From positions 1-6,165 of the forward strand of contig JACREP010000091.1 in NCBI GenBank assembly GCA_016218185.1: a DNA stretch of 6,165 nucleotides. The letters are read 5' to 3'. The DNA comes from Candidatus Gottesmanbacteria bacterium (GTDB taxonomy: Bacteria > Patescibacteriota > Microgenomatia > UBA10105 > UBA927). Under the pieces are notes generated by a model. The model was given only the letters and a program-made list of their open reading frames with translations. It was not told the origin of the DNA and did not search any database. This document shows positions 6,124 to 6,165 of this stretch, piece by piece; the stretch's first letter is position 1, and every line of letters starts with the position of its first letter. Both the position numbers and the translations under genes were made by a program.

Positions 6124-6165
6124 TCCGACAAATCCGACCAATAAGCCAATCCGACCAATAACAAC
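6122..6165. repeat. Short tandem repeat (17-bp period) directly after galE, running to window edge
   Basis: The 14-mer AATCCGACCAATAA occurs at 6131-6144 and again at 6148-6161, a period of 17 bases with GCC between copies. A third, partial AATCCGAC lies at 6122-6129 and overlaps the galE stop codon. The window ends four bases after the last copy, so array length is unknown. I see no hairpin or T-run terminator in the visible part. Confidence 0.7.

Noticed and set aside
5479..6141. Minus-strand open frame of 220 codons opposite galE
   Set aside because: It is long, but its composition is Arg/Cys/His-heavy with no recognisable domain, and galE on the plus strand is complete and conserved.
1..6165. 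CRISPR array, tRNA/rRNA gene, insertion sequence or alternative genetic code
   Set aside because: No regularly spaced long repeats, tRNA or rRNA cores, transposase or terminal inverted repeats were seen. TGA ends four genes exactly where their families end, so it is not recoded.

Overview
This is a densely packed, single-strand stretch of a bacterial surface-polysaccharide (O-antigen or capsule-like) gene cluster. It holds seven head-to-tail plus-strand genes, and I see no convincing gene on the minus strand. No gap between genes exceeds about 15 bases. Four of the six junctions are overlaps: three are ATGA overlaps, and the fourth is either 10 bases or another ATGA overlap, depending on the start chosen. 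The window looks like the interior of one long operon: its left edge cuts the first gene, and its right edge falls just past the last gene in a short tandem repeat.

Layout: (1) 1-427, the C-terminal part of a nucleotide-sugar NAD-dependent epimerase/dehydratase. (2) 424-1089, a classical SDR oxidoreductase. (3) 1080-2174, a 3-dehydroquinate-synthase-like sugar cyclase. (4) 2171-2959, an HpcH/HpaI aldolase/citrate-lyase-fold protein. (5) 2956-3894, a GtrB/DPM1-like family 2 glycosyltransferase with two C-terminal membrane segments. (6) 3896-5119, an RfbH/E1-type CDP-4-keto-6-deoxyglucose 3-dehydrase with the diagnostic Lys-to-His change and a complete [2Fe-2S] cysteine pattern. (7) 5134-6123, a GalE-type UDP-hexose 4-epimerase. 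From 6122 a roughly 17-bp tandem repeat begins and runs to the window edge.

How the genes may work together (inference): RfbH points to a CDP-3,6-dideoxyhexose or a derived branched sugar, GalE supplies UDP-galactose-type donors, and the glycosyltransferase loads a sugar onto a polyprenyl phosphate at the inner face of the membrane. The tightly coupled SDR, cyclase and aldolase-fold trio is the least expected part. A DHQS-like enzyme here has no shikimate-pathway neighbours, so these three, perhaps with the upstream epimerase, may build an unusual cyclitol or carbasugar-like residue. This is the best candidate in the window for undescribed chemistry.

Organism: bacterial, genetic code 11, with TGA used as a genuine stop at four gene ends. 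Overlapping genes, mostly weak or absent Shine-Dalgarno sequences, and a short degenerate repeat after the last gene would fit a Patescibacteria/CPR genome such as Parcubacteria, but no phylogenetic marker is present and this is a low-confidence guess.
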